Position numbers and translations under genes: made by a program
Virus record (IMG/VR): IMGVR_UViG_3300023184_000209
Span: 1 to 47,279 of that record
Length of the DNA: 47,279 nt
Origin: a virus
Direction: 5' to 3' (one strand)
Notes under the pieces: model-generated
Told to the model about the DNA's origin: nothing
Database searches by the model: none
What the model saw: the letters and a program-made list of their open reading frames with translations, nothing else
In this document: positions 1-8,203 of the stretch, piece after piece
Layout: each line of letters opens with the position of its first letter
Position numbering within the stretch: the first letter of the stretch is position 1

Positions 1-1
1 T

Positions 2-901
2 AATGGATTTGCACCTCGTTCAGCTACAACATCTGGCAATGGTGGGGTTGGCTTATTATTTTATGCATCAGGAAGAGGTATAGGAGATCCATCCTCTAAC
101 GAAAATATTCATTTGAATGAATTTAATGGGTTTACACAAACATATGTAAACCAACCTTCATTGTCGAGGCCATGGAATTGGATAAGCATGAGTAGCGGAA
201 CAAATTTATATTTTATATTAGGTGGAATCACAACGGCACAATTGCCAAATAACAGTTTAACCAATCAAAATAAAATTACTTATAATTTACAAAATCTTAG
301 TTCTTCAAATTCTACAATTGCAACATCAAATTATAAAAATGGAGCAGACGAATTACTTAAAAATGAAGTAACTTATGATATAAGCGGAAACTCCAATCAA
401 GGCAACATGAGCGTTTATAGATCATGTTGGAAAGATTCTGCTGGTTTCTTTATGAGAAATCAAGGTGTAGGAGATTTTTTCCGAATCAAAAGTTTTTATA
501 AGACAAGTGGCACAACAACTGATTACTTTGTTGATATTAGAAAGTTAAATGATATGTCTGGATCGACAAAAGTAGAAGGCCAGCTTGTTACTTTAAGTCA
601 AGGAGTTTATTTCTTCAACAATAGCGGTTCTATTTCTGCCTATAATCCAACATCTAATGTTTGGGAAACTGGCGGAACTGGAGTGAATTCATCTTCATTT
701 AGATTGTTGCAAGATAACACAGTTTCTGGTTATGATAACGCAACGCAAACTCTTGTTGCGACATCCGATAATGATAAAATTGCTTATTTAAGTTTTGATT
801 ATAGCAATAAAGCATATATAAAATTCAATGAAACAACACTTACATTTAGCAATGTTTCCAATAGGCCTAGTGGCAATCAATGGATTATGAGTATTTTCTA
901 G
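2..901 (+). CDS. Virion/tail structural protein, 5'-truncated
   Basis: The reading frame is open from base 2 to the TAG at 899-901, so the true start lies before the window. The visible 299 residues are rich in Ser, Asn, Thr and Gly with alternating hydrophobic residues, the look of a beta-rich phage fibre or baseplate protein, with no cysteine cluster or catalytic motif. It sits 22 bp before a very long fibre-like gene on the same strand, which supports a receptor-binding or tail-surface role. I do not recognise the family. The TTG at 113 is not a convincing start because the frame is uninterrupted before it. Confidence 0.6.
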   Translation, partial: NGFAPRSATTSGNGGVGLLFYASGRGIGDPSSNENIHLNEFNGFTQTYVNQPSLSRPWNWISMSSGTNLYFILGGITTAQLPNNSLTNQNKITYNLQNLSSSNSTIATSNYKNGADELLKNEVTYDISGNSNQGNMSVYRSCWKDSAGFFMRNQGVGDFFRIKSFYKTSGTTTDYFVDIRKLNDMSGSTKVEGQLVTLSQGVYFFNNSGSISAYNPTSNVWETGGTGVNSSSFRLLQDNTVSGYDNATQTLVATSDNDKIAYLSFDYSNKAYIKFNETTLTFSNVSNRPSGNQWIMSIF

Positions 902-923
902 AAACCAAACAATAAATAATATA

Positions 924-3900
924 ATGTCTAATTACTTTCCTCCCACACCTGTATACCCTAAAAACTACGACAACAATCGTACATTGTTTTTAGTTTATAA
1001 TACTTCCGAATCAATCACTACATCTGAAAACAATCCTTGGCAAGATTCAATTGAAATAAAACCAGTTGCAATAAACCAAAATGAAATATGGTCAGATAAT
1101 GGCTATGGCAATATAAATGGAGAGCTTTTCTATTACAACAATGTTGAAAAAAATGAAAATGGAAAAATATTCAAATTTACAAATTGCATAAGAAATATTG
1201 CTGGATCTAAAACAAAATTTAATCATGTTGGTGCTGAAGTTAGAGGATTTGTGATCGCAGAACATCACAATCAACTCGCTACAGCAATAATCAATATGGA
1301 AAATTTTATTGGTTATAATTTTACAGATGACAAAGCAAGTTTAGATTGGAGAATTAGAAATCTTGCGGAACTACCAATTATTCTCGATGACTTTACATGT
1401 CCTGATGTTACTTTCTTTTTTACTATTGCATCAGCTAATCCAACTACAGGAACAATAGCAAATTATAGCGTTGAAATTAATGGATCTTATCTAAACTTCA
1501 GAATAGATTTTGGCGATGGAACATTTACAACTACAAGTTTGGCTGGAACACATACATATTCGGCAAGTGGAAAAATAGATCCAGTCATTCAAGTTAATAC
1601 AAATAACTGCACTATAGTTCAAAGCCCTACACAAAGAGAAGTTGCAACGCAACCAAGTATCACAACTGTTAATCCTCCTTTAGAAATTATAATTCCAAAC
1701 ATACCAGATATTCCACAACTTATCATTCCGCAATTAAATTTACCAACAGTTAATGTTCAACCTCCACCTATTTTATTTCCATGTTTAGATATTGGACCTT
1801 TAGGACCAATTAATATTCCTTCTGTAATTATAATCGACCCACCAGTACCATCAATCATTACTTTCGGACCACTCGATATACCAAGTGTGATTTCGTTTGT
1901 ATCTCCAAATATTCCAACTGTAATTACATTTACACCACCTAGTTTCCCAACTGTAATTACATTTACACCACCTAGTTTCCCAACTGTAATTTCAATAACA
2001 GTGCCTAGTTTTCCAACTATAATTTCATTTACACCACCTAGTTTTCCAACTATAATTTCATTTACACCACCAAATATTCCAACTATAATTTCATTTACAC
2101 CACCTAGTTTCCCAACTATAATTTCATTTACACCACCTAGTTTCCCAACTGTAATTACATTTACACCACCTAGTTTCCCAACTGTAATTACATTTACACC
2201 ACCAAATATTCCAACTGAAATATTTGTTACTGGTTGTAGTATGCCGACTGAAATTTCAATAACAGTGCCTAGTTTCCCAACTGTAATTTCAATAACAGTG
2301 CCTAGTTTCCCAACTATAATTTCATTTACACCACCAAATATTCCAACTATAATTACATTTACGCCACCTACTTTCCCAACTATAATTTCATTTACACCAC
2401 CAAATATTCCAACTATAATTTCATTTACACCACCTGATATTCCAACTGTAATTTCATTTACACCACCTGATATTCCAACTGTAATTACATTTACACCACC
2501 TGATATTCCAACTGTAATTTCATTTACACCACCTGATATTCCAACTGTAATTACATTTACACCACCTGATATTCCAACTGTAATTACATTTACACCACCT
2601 GATATTCCAACTGTAATTACATTTACACCACCTGATATTCCAACTATAATTACAGTTACACCACCTAGTTTCCCAACTGTAATTACAGTTACACCGCCTA
2701 TCATTCCAACTGTAATTTCATTTACACCACCAAATATTCCATCAATTGTGAGTATTATAGGCTGCACTATTCCATCTGAAATAAATGTTATAAACTGTAG
2801 CATTCCAACAAACATTTCATTTACACCACCTGATATTCCAACTGTAATTTCATTTACACCACCTGATATTCCAACTGTAATTACATTTACACCACCTGAT
2901 ATTCCAACTGTAATTACATTTACACCACCTGATATTCCAACTGTAATTACATTTACACCACCTGATATTCCAACTGTAATTACATTTACACCACCTACTT
3001 TCCCAACTGTAATTACATTTACACCACCTGATATTCCAACTGTAATTACATTTACACCACCTGATATTCCAACTGTAATTTCATTTACACCACCTGATAT
3101 TCCAACTGAAATATTTGTAACTGGTTGTAGTATTCCGACTTTAATTTCGGTAACACCACCTAGTATGCCATCAAACATTACATTTACACCGCCTGATATG
3201 CCAAGTGTAATTACATTTACGCCACCAAGTATGCCAAGTGTAATTACATTTACGCCACCAAGTATGCCAAGTGTAATTACATTTATACCACCTAGTTTTC
3301 CAAGTGTAATTACATTTACGCCACCAAATATTCCATCAATTGTGAGTATTATCGGTTGTACTATTCCATCTGAAATAAATGTTATAAACTGTAGCATTCC
3401 ATCAAACATTACATTTACACCACCTGATATGCCAAGTGTAATTACATTTGTTCCACCTAATATGCCAAGTATAATTACATTTGGTATAGGACCAACTATA
3501 CCAAGTGTAATTACATTTGTTTCACCGCCAACTATAACAAGTGAAATTAAATTTATCTCACCACCAAGCATACCAAGTGAAATTAAATTTGGGCCAGCAC
3601 CAAGTTTAACAGTAGATTGGGGAACTCCACCAAGTTTAAACTGTACTGTTACAGTCGCTTGTCCGTCTAGTGGCCCTGCGTTTAATTACAGGTCAATGGA
3701 TGGAATAAATGATCTTGACGATCCCTCTTTGAGTGTCGAAATCAATGATATTGGAATTCCATCGATAATAAAAGTGATCGCCCCAGTAATACCAGATATA
3801 AAAATATTACATGACATTCCAGCCTTGATTAGAATAGAATCTTTTAAGATACCAGATAAAATAACACTTGTGTCTGATTTTGATATTCCGAAAGAAATTA

Positions 3901-4268
3901 AAATTACTTCTGATAATATTATTTCTGAAATAAAATTAGTAGCTGAAAATTTACCATCAACAATTAAATTAGAATCTGATTTGCCAAAATTTATAAGACT
4001 GGACATTCCAGAAGATTTCCCAAGGTCTATCAAAATTGATGCAAGTGGAATACCAGATAAAATTCAAGTTGTTGGAATTCCTCCTTCTATTGAGATTGTA
4101 GGAAATATACCTTCTGAAATTAAATTGGTAATGCCAGAAAAACCAGAAATAGAACTAGTTTATAAAGGTTCTCCAATTGATGTCAAAATACAATTAGACA
4201 TAAGTAAATTAAATGGAGAAAATAATAGTAAGCAGCAATGTGTAGCGATAGTTCCTTGCGGAGATTAA
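924..4268 (+). CDS. Giant repetitive fibre-like protein with 11-residue Pro repeats
   Basis: This 1114-aa protein has three parts. Residues 1-150 form a unique N-terminal region. Residues about 155-235 look like a PKD/Ig-type domain (IDFGDGT at 194-200 followed by HTY). The rest is a long repeat region. From about residue 331 the unit is 11 residues, consensus ITFTPPDIPTV, repeated nearly 50 times. From about residue 900 the Pro-Pro pairs disappear but an IP-x-x-I-K rhythm continues to the C-terminus. Cysteines at 438, 614, 625, 735, 812 and 823 are all separated by exact multiples of 11 residues. There is no signal peptide. Neighbouring glycosyltransferase-like genes and the upstream structural gene suggest a tail fibre or whisker, possibly glycosylated. 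The family is not recognised; the fibre role is inference. Confidence 0.6.
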   Translation: MSNYFPPTPVYPKNYDNNRTLFLVYNTSESITTSENNPWQDSIEIKPVAINQNEIWSDNGYGNINGELFYYNNVEKNENGKIFKFTNCIRNIAGSKTKFNHVGAEVRGFVIAEHHNQLATAIINMENFIGYNFTDDKASLDWRIRNLAELPIILDDFTCPDVTFFFTIASANPTTGTIANYSVEINGSYLNFRIDFGDGTFTTTSLAGTHTYSASGKIDPVIQVNTNNCTIVQSPTQREVATQPSITTVNPPLEIIIPNIPDIPQLIIPQLNLPTVNVQPPPILFPCLDIGPLGPINIPSVIIIDPPVPSIITFGPLDIPSVISFVSPNIPTVITFTPPSFPTVITFTPPSFPTVISITVPSFPTIISFTPPSFPTIISFTPPNIPTIISFTPPSFPTIISFTPPSFPTVITFTPPSFPTVITFTPPNIPTEIFVTGCSMPTEISITVPSFPTVISITVPSFPTIISFTPPNIPTIITFTPPTFPTIISFTPPNIPTIISFTPPDIPTVISFTPPDIPTVITFTPPDIPTVISFTPPDIPTVITFTPPDIPTVITFTPPDIPTVITFTPPDIPTIITVTPPSFPTVITVTPPIIPTVISFTPPNIPSIVSIIGCTIPSEINVINCSIPTNISFTPPDIPTVISFTPPDIPTVITFTPPDIPTVITFTPPDIPTVITFTPPDIPTVITFTPPTFPTVITFTPPDIPTVITFTPPDIPTVISFTPPDIPTEIFVTGCSIPTLISVTPPSMPSNITFTPPDMPSVITFTPPSMPSVITFTPPSMPSVITFIPPSFPSVITFTPPNIPSIVSIIGCTIPSEINVINCSIPSNITFTPPDMPSVITFVPPNMPSIITFGIGPTIPSVITFVSPPTITSEIKFISPPSIPSEIKFGPAPSLTVDWGTPPSLNCTVTVACPSSGPAFNYRSMDGINDLDDPSLSVEINDIGIPSIIKVIAPVIPDIKILHDIPALIRIESFKIPDKITLVSDFDIPKEIKITSDNIISEIKLVAENLPSTIKLESDLPKFIRLDIPEDFPRSIKIDASGIPDKIQVVGIPPSIEIVGNIPSEIKLVMPEKPEIELVYKGSPIDVKIQLDISKLNGENNSKQQCVAIVPCGD
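1914..3480 (+). repeat. 33-bp tandem repeat array inside fibre-like gene
   Basis: A 33-nt unit encoding 11 residues is repeated about 47 times in tandem. Many copies are nearly identical (for example those at 2430-2640 and 2830-3090), while others diverge at the D-I-P or S-F-P positions. The array stays in frame throughout. Because 33 is a multiple of three, the opposite strand is also stop-free for about 1.8 kb, which produces a spurious antisense open frame. Near-identity of central copies points to recent expansion or gene conversion, so copy number may vary between relatives. Confidence 0.9.
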
Positions 4269-4275
4269 TCTGATT

Positions 4276-5181
4276 TTGTTAGAAGAAATTGAAAAATTAT
4301 CTTACGAAATAGACAATTTTTTTGACAATAGTTGCAGTGCCTTTATGGTTGCTGGTGGAGTTGGCGATCTTCTATTATTGCTTGCAACCGCATATGACCA
4401 ACACGATCCAAGAATATTGTTTTTATCAAATGACGATAAAAATATATTTGCAAAATGTTTTTGTGATTTTTTTAATGTAAAATGTTTATTTCACAAAAAC
4501 ATCGTGTTTAGTGATGGCTATGATTTCATTTATAAAAAATTTACAAGTATGCCATGTTTTAAGCAATCTGCACATTTACCAGATAGAATTACACTTCCTT
4601 ATAAGGATTGGCATGATACTTCAAAATATATTCCAAGAATAAAAACCAAACCGAATTGGAACAAACTTATAGGAAGAAGCGATATAGTTCCATCAAAATA
4701 TATAATTCTTGCACCTTCTGGTGGTCTGAGAGATGTTTCAAAAAAGAAATTCCTAACTCAAGATGAGTATAATGCTTTAATAGAAAAGCTTCTTGAATTA
4801 AAATATTCTATTGTGACAACTGGAAGCTTAGACGATTATAATTACTATGAATTACATGAAAACAAAAATTGCCATTGGCTAACACACAATTGCTTATACA
4901 GTTTAAATGAAAAAAAAGAGATTAAATTTTTAGATTTTTTGCAGATAATTAATTCATCCAGTGATTGTATAAGTGTTGACACATATTTAAAAACATTAAT
5001 TTTACTTTTACAAAAAAAAGCCAAAGTAATTAGAACTACATTTGATGGTAAATATAAAGATTTTGGAATTGATGTTTCAGACCAAATATTTTTAAATAAA
5101 AGCATATGGGAAAAAATAAAGTGTTACACATTTGAAGAATTGATATTCGATCTAAATACTAAAAACAAACTACTCTTTTAA
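4276..5181 (+). CDS. GT9-like (GT-B fold) glycosyltransferase homologue
   Basis: A 301-aa protein beginning at TTG 4276, seven bases after the fibre gene stop, with CGGAG upstream. Near the N-terminus GGVGDLLLLL (about residues 27-36) resembles the Gly-rich loop of heptosyltransferase/GT9 proteins. A central APSGG segment precedes a Rossmann-like half, and SVDTYLKTL near residue 235 resembles the family's DTG/A-x-x-H region but lacks the histidine. It may therefore be divergent or inactive as a classical heptosyltransferase. It is followed after three bases by another sugar-related gene and lies next to the repetitive fibre, so fibre glycosylation or host-glycan modification is plausible. Confidence 0.45.
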   Translation: MLEEIEKLSYEIDNFFDNSCSAFMVAGGVGDLLLLLATAYDQHDPRILFLSNDDKNIFAKCFCDFFNVKCLFHKNIVFSDGYDFIYKKFTSMPCFKQSAHLPDRITLPYKDWHDTSKYIPRIKTKPNWNKLIGRSDIVPSKYIILAPSGGLRDVSKKKFLTQDEYNALIEKLLELKYSIVTTGSLDDYNYYELHENKNCHWLTHNCLYSLNEKKEIKFLDFLQIINSSSDCISVDTYLKTLILLLQKKAKVIRTTFDGKYKDFGIDVSDQIFLNKSIWEKIKCYTFEELIFDLNTKNKLLF

Positions 5182-5184
5182 AAC

Positions 5185-6042
5185 ATGAAAACATCAAAAA
5201 GAATTAAAATTTATCAAGATGGAAATGAATATATCAAAACCGATAGCAATATGTGGGTGCGTAACTTTACAAAAACAAACTGCCCACAAGTCGATTTAAA
5301 CAAAACATACAATCCAAGTGATTATTTTGTTTTTTTAAAAAATGAAATTCAAAATAGTATGCAAAAACATATGTGGGTTAATCATGAAAATTTAAATCAT
5401 GATAAGATTCTAATTATTAGTGATGGATTTAATTTTGAAAAAAAACAAAAAATTTTAGCATCTATTCCAAAAGACATAACAGTAATTGGAGTTTTGGGTT
5501 CTTTAGCAAAGTGGAATACAAACAATAGAAATATGGATTATTATGTTGTTAACAATCCTTATAAAGACTGTGTGAAATACTTTGGAAAAAGACACATCAG
5601 AAACTTTCCAAAATGTATAGCATCTTTAAAAACCAATTCTGATTTCGTAGCTAATTATAGAGGAAGAATGTTAAAATATCTTCCCGTTTACGAAGGTGGA
5701 TATACCTCTAAATATGCCAAGGAAACAGACACACAAATTGATGATTATAGAAATCCAATTTGTGCAGCCATTCAATTGGCATTTATGTTCAATGCATATA
5801 AAATATTTTTATATTGTTGCGATGACAGTTTTGAAGGCGAAAGACCAAGTGCAGAAAAATTAGAAAATGGATTGTATCAATATCCACAACAAAGAATAGC
5901 TCATGAAATCATTGATGCAAAATTGTTTTGGTTAAAGATGTTACCTTATCAGGAAATTAAAATATTTTATAACTCGAATGGTTTAAAGTTTGAAAACGCA
6001 ACATATATAGAAGAAGATGAAATACTTAATGTTATGAAGTGA
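5185..6042 (+). CDS. DUF115/MAF-like Rossmann protein (possible glycan enzyme)
   Basis: A 285-aa protein three bases after the previous gene. The middle has a Rossmann-like beta strand and loop (ILIISDGFNF near 70-80, then a VIGVLGSLAKW strand). The segment around 190-215 (ICAAIQLAFMFNAYKIFLYCCDD) resembles the A-x-Q-x-A-x-x-[FL]-G-x-x-x-I-x-L-x-G-x-D signature of DUF115/MAF proteins, which act in flagellin and surface glycosylation. The conserved glycine is an asparagine here. The next gene starts four bases after the stop. The assignment rests on motif resemblance only; it could be an unrelated Rossmann protein. Confidence 0.4.
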   Translation: MKTSKRIKIYQDGNEYIKTDSNMWVRNFTKTNCPQVDLNKTYNPSDYFVFLKNEIQNSMQKHMWVNHENLNHDKILIISDGFNFEKKQKILASIPKDITVIGVLGSLAKWNTNNRNMDYYVVNNPYKDCVKYFGKRHIRNFPKCIASLKTNSDFVANYRGRMLKYLPVYEGGYTSKYAKETDTQIDDYRNPICAAIQLAFMFNAYKIFLYCCDDSFEGERPSAEKLENGLYQYPQQRIAHEIIDAKLFWLKMLPYQEIKIFYNSNGLKFENATYIEEDEILNVMK

Positions 6043-6046
6043 AAAT

Positions 6047-6340
6047 ATGAACAACCCATTTAATTTTTTTAATTTATCTGATTTCAAAAAATGGATAAAA
6101 AACCATGATGATAACAATCAAGAAAAAGAATCATTCATTGGAAAAAGAATAAAACCAAAAAGCAATATAGAAAATTTCGAAGAGAAAATACAAGTCGAAA
6201 TAGGAGATGAAAAAGAGATAGTAGAAGAATTTAGCAAAATTGGTGGAAAAATCATTGAGCAAGATGGCAATAAATTCATGATTGAAGTTAAATCTGGAAA
6301 TTTCATTTGTCATAAAAGATTTTTGAAAAAGATCAACTAG
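6047..6340 (+). CDS. Small charged protein, unknown
   Basis: A 97-aa Lys/Glu-rich protein in the same run as the two preceding genes (gap of four bases). The C-terminal half (about residues 50-97) reads as a small alpha/beta domain with alternating strands (KIIEQDGNKFMIEVKSGNFICH). No signal peptide, membrane segment or metal site is visible. It overlaps the convergent minus-strand gene by eight bases at its 3' end. I do not recognise it. Confidence 0.5.
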   Translation: MNNPFNFFNLSDFKKWIKNHDDNNQEKESFIGKRIKPKSNIENFEEKIQVEIGDEKEIVEEFSKIGGKIIEQDGNKFMIEVKSGNFICHKRFLKKIN

Positions 6341-6704
6341 ATTTTCGCACCATGACTTTAATTTGATTTATATTTTTTGTGTATATCTCTGGAGAAATTG
6401 CAGAAGTAATTGATCCATATTCTTGAATGTTAGATAAAGGAATATTCGAATATCCCCTTAATTTCAATTGCGACCTTAGTGCCAAATAATCATTTGCCGA
6501 TTCAATCCATGGCTCAAACAATAATCTGTTTTCATAAATTGATTTTTTTATAAAGTCTTTATAATCCAACGGAAGTCTTAAATCGTCTACACTTTCAAGA
6601 TGAGATGCAAGTATTTTTTTGCCTCTTAATTGAGTAAGCAATTTGACACCAGTTTTATCTCTTCTTGCTATGTAAATCCAAATAATTGAATCATTCACTG
6701 CCAT
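6333..6704 (-). CDS. Conserved-looking 123-aa protein, unknown
   Basis: A soluble 123-aa protein (MAVNDSIIWIYIARRDKTGVK...) with an N-terminal beta strand and a long amphipathic middle. Its start overlaps the end of the small upstream minus-strand gene by 14 bases, so the two are probably co-translated. It converges with the plus-strand gene ending at 6340. No motif identifies it. Confidence 0.55.
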   Translation of the reverse strand: MAVNDSIIWIYIARRDKTGVKLLTQLRGKKILASHLESVDDLRLPLDYKDFIKKSIYENRLLFEPWIESANDYLALRSQLKLRGYSNIPLSNIQEYGSITSAISPEIYTKNINQIKVMVRKSS

Positions 6705-6852
6705 GATGCGTATCCTTTTTTGAATTTTTAAATAATTCTTCGAAAATAACCTCTAAAAGTATTCTCTTATAAATATCATCTTGACCTAAATTAGTTGATA
6801 ATATGTCAAAAGCCTCAATAAGTTCTTGTGTTTTTTGAAGATCTGAACTCAT
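6691..6852 (-). CDS. Small helical protein (53 aa), unknown
   Basis: A 53-aa frame beginning ATG at 6852-6850, preceded on the minus strand by AAAAGG about seven bases upstream, a good ribosome-binding site. The peptide (MSSDLQKTQELIEAFDILST...) is predicted helical and acidic in the middle. Its stop lies inside the start region of the 123-aa gene, typical of coupled phage genes. Its start codon overlaps the divergent plus-strand ATG at 6851, both using the palindrome CATG at 6850-6853. Confidence 0.5.
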   Translation of the reverse strand: MSSDLQKTQELIEAFDILSTNLGQDDIYKRILLEVIFEELFKNSKKDTHHGSE

Positions 6853-7456
6853 GTTTTTACCTTTTCATCAATTTAAGAGTGTGCAAAACAAATATTGTTG
6901 CTCATATTTTGGAAACAATAATGATTATCTAATATTACTTAAAAATCTTAGACCATATATCGAACAACAATTTAATGGCATACAAATATATCTCGCTTGT
7001 AAAGACGAATCATATTATTTATTACATGACGAACCAAGAGTCGTAAAAAAAAGTGAATTTGTAAAACAAAATTTTTGTTATGTAAGAGAAATAAAAGTTA
7101 ATTTACAAAAAAAAATGCACCCAATACATGAACTTGTGATGGAATCAGACATAAAAATTCCATGTTTTGAATTTAATAAATGCACAAATTCAAATAGAGT
7201 AAGTGTATTTACTCAAGGCATATACCCAACAAAATCATTGGATTTTAATCAAATAGAAAAATTAAAAAAAATAATACAGCAAAAAGGCCTTACATATGTT
7301 GATAAATTAGAAGATGCAAATCAGATATATTCTGTAGAAAATGAAGTATTTGCTGCTTCTATTTTCAAAGGAATCAAATGTACCTTAATAGAAAGTGGAT
7401 TGGGAACTTCTTTGTATAAGTCCTTATTTCCTGAATTAAATTTAATTTCGCTATGA
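6851..7456 (+). CDS. 201-aa protein, unknown (possible GT-B-like half)
   Basis: A 201-aa soluble protein with alternating strands and helices. The C-terminal half (NQIYSVENEVFAASIFKGIKC then LIESGLGTSLYKSLFP) looks like a single Rossmann-type half domain, reminiscent of GT-B glycosyltransferase C-terminal halves, but no catalytic motif is clear. Only a weak GAAG lies upstream of ATG 6851. It lies in the sugar-enzyme/structural neighbourhood. Function unknown. Confidence 0.45.
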   Translation: MFLPFHQFKSVQNKYCCSYFGNNNDYLILLKNLRPYIEQQFNGIQIYLACKDESYYLLHDEPRVVKKSEFVKQNFCYVREIKVNLQKKMHPIHELVMESDIKIPCFEFNKCTNSNRVSVFTQGIYPTKSLDFNQIEKLKKIIQQKGLTYVDKLEDANQIYSVENEVFAASIFKGIKCTLIESGLGTSLYKSLFPELNLISL

Positions 7457-7544
7457 TCGGTGAAAATTTTTATATTTTATAAAAAATAAGATGACTTCAA
7501 AAAGCTATATAACTGAGAATTTATTTTTTCATAATAGGAGCAAT

Positions 7545-8123
7545 ATGAGCGAATTTAGAGTCAAGTTGAACAATAGCAAGCAAGGAACGATGGATGTAGA
7601 CCCTTCCACACAGGCTCAGTTCTCTACTTCTGTTCAAAGAACTATCTTTGTTCAAGGGCCAGGTAAAAAATACCGAAAACTTTTTGATGGAGAGGAATTT
7701 GTTGATTGCAATTACTGGAAAAAGTTTGCATATCCTCAAATGGAACAAGAACAGGCCTTCATTGAAGTCGTTTCTGATGATGGTTCTATCTATAGTGAAA
7801 ATCCAGCAGAAAATAATTTCCCTTCAGTTTATACATTGACAGTGAGTCCAAGCACAGCATTTGAAGACAATGTTGTTGATATAGCTGGTGATACTGATTC
7901 ATTCTCTAGTTTTGTACAAATTAGTAATTTGGGATCAAATCAAATAAATATTAGGCTTAATGGTTTGGAAAGTGCAATATTCACACTTGGACAGGATCAA
8001 ACTCAAGTTTTTAATAGTGGTGATCTATTGATTACAAAATTAGAGTTCACAAATACCATTTCTGGTGCAGTTGATGCAGATGTTCAAGTTCTTTGCTCTG
8101 TAAGAACATCTTGTTTAAGTTAA
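7545..8123 (+). CDS. Virion structural protein (beta-rich), putative
   Basis: A 192-aa protein starting at ATG 7545, chosen because AGGAG sits four bases upstream; the frame is open 18 codons further but lacks such a site. It has an N-terminal region with aromatic-rich segments (DCNYWKKF near residue 55), then a Ser/Thr/Asn-rich beta region from about 90 ending in a C-terminal strand pattern like phage head-fibre or decoration proteins. It is monocistronic in appearance, with a strong terminator directly after it. The exact virion role is unknown. Confidence 0.5.
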   Translation: MSEFRVKLNNSKQGTMDVDPSTQAQFSTSVQRTIFVQGPGKKYRKLFDGEEFVDCNYWKKFAYPQMEQEQAFIEVVSDDGSIYSENPAENNFPSVYTLTVSPSTAFEDNVVDIAGDTDSFSSFVQISNLGSNQINIRLNGLESAIFTLGQDQTQVFNSGDLLITKLEFTNTISGAVDADVQVLCSVRTSCLS

Positions 8124-8158
8124 ACTTATAATGGTCAAAGTAAGATGAATTAAATCAA

Positions 8159-8193
8159 AAAATACCACTATCTTAAAATAGTGGTATTTTTTT
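8159..8193 (+). terminator. Rho-independent terminator
   Basis: Perfect inverted repeat AAATACCACTAT / ATAGTGGTATTT around a six-base loop, followed by a T run into 8193. It closes the structural gene ending at 8123. The next gene begins immediately after, so that gene needs read-through or a promoter close by. Confidence 0.9.
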
Positions 8194-8203
8194 GAAGAGA
8201 AAA

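Noticed and set aside
1914-3480. CRISPR-like array
   Set aside because: Repeats are contiguous 33-mers in frame with a protein and have no unique spacers between them.
1757-3571. 604-codon open frame on the minus strand opposite the fibre repeat
   Set aside because: It exists because a 33-nt repeat without stops in one register repeats that register on the other strand. It has no start with a ribosome site and spells a low-complexity GGVNVITVGIS pattern; the plus frame continues into non-repeat protein sequence.
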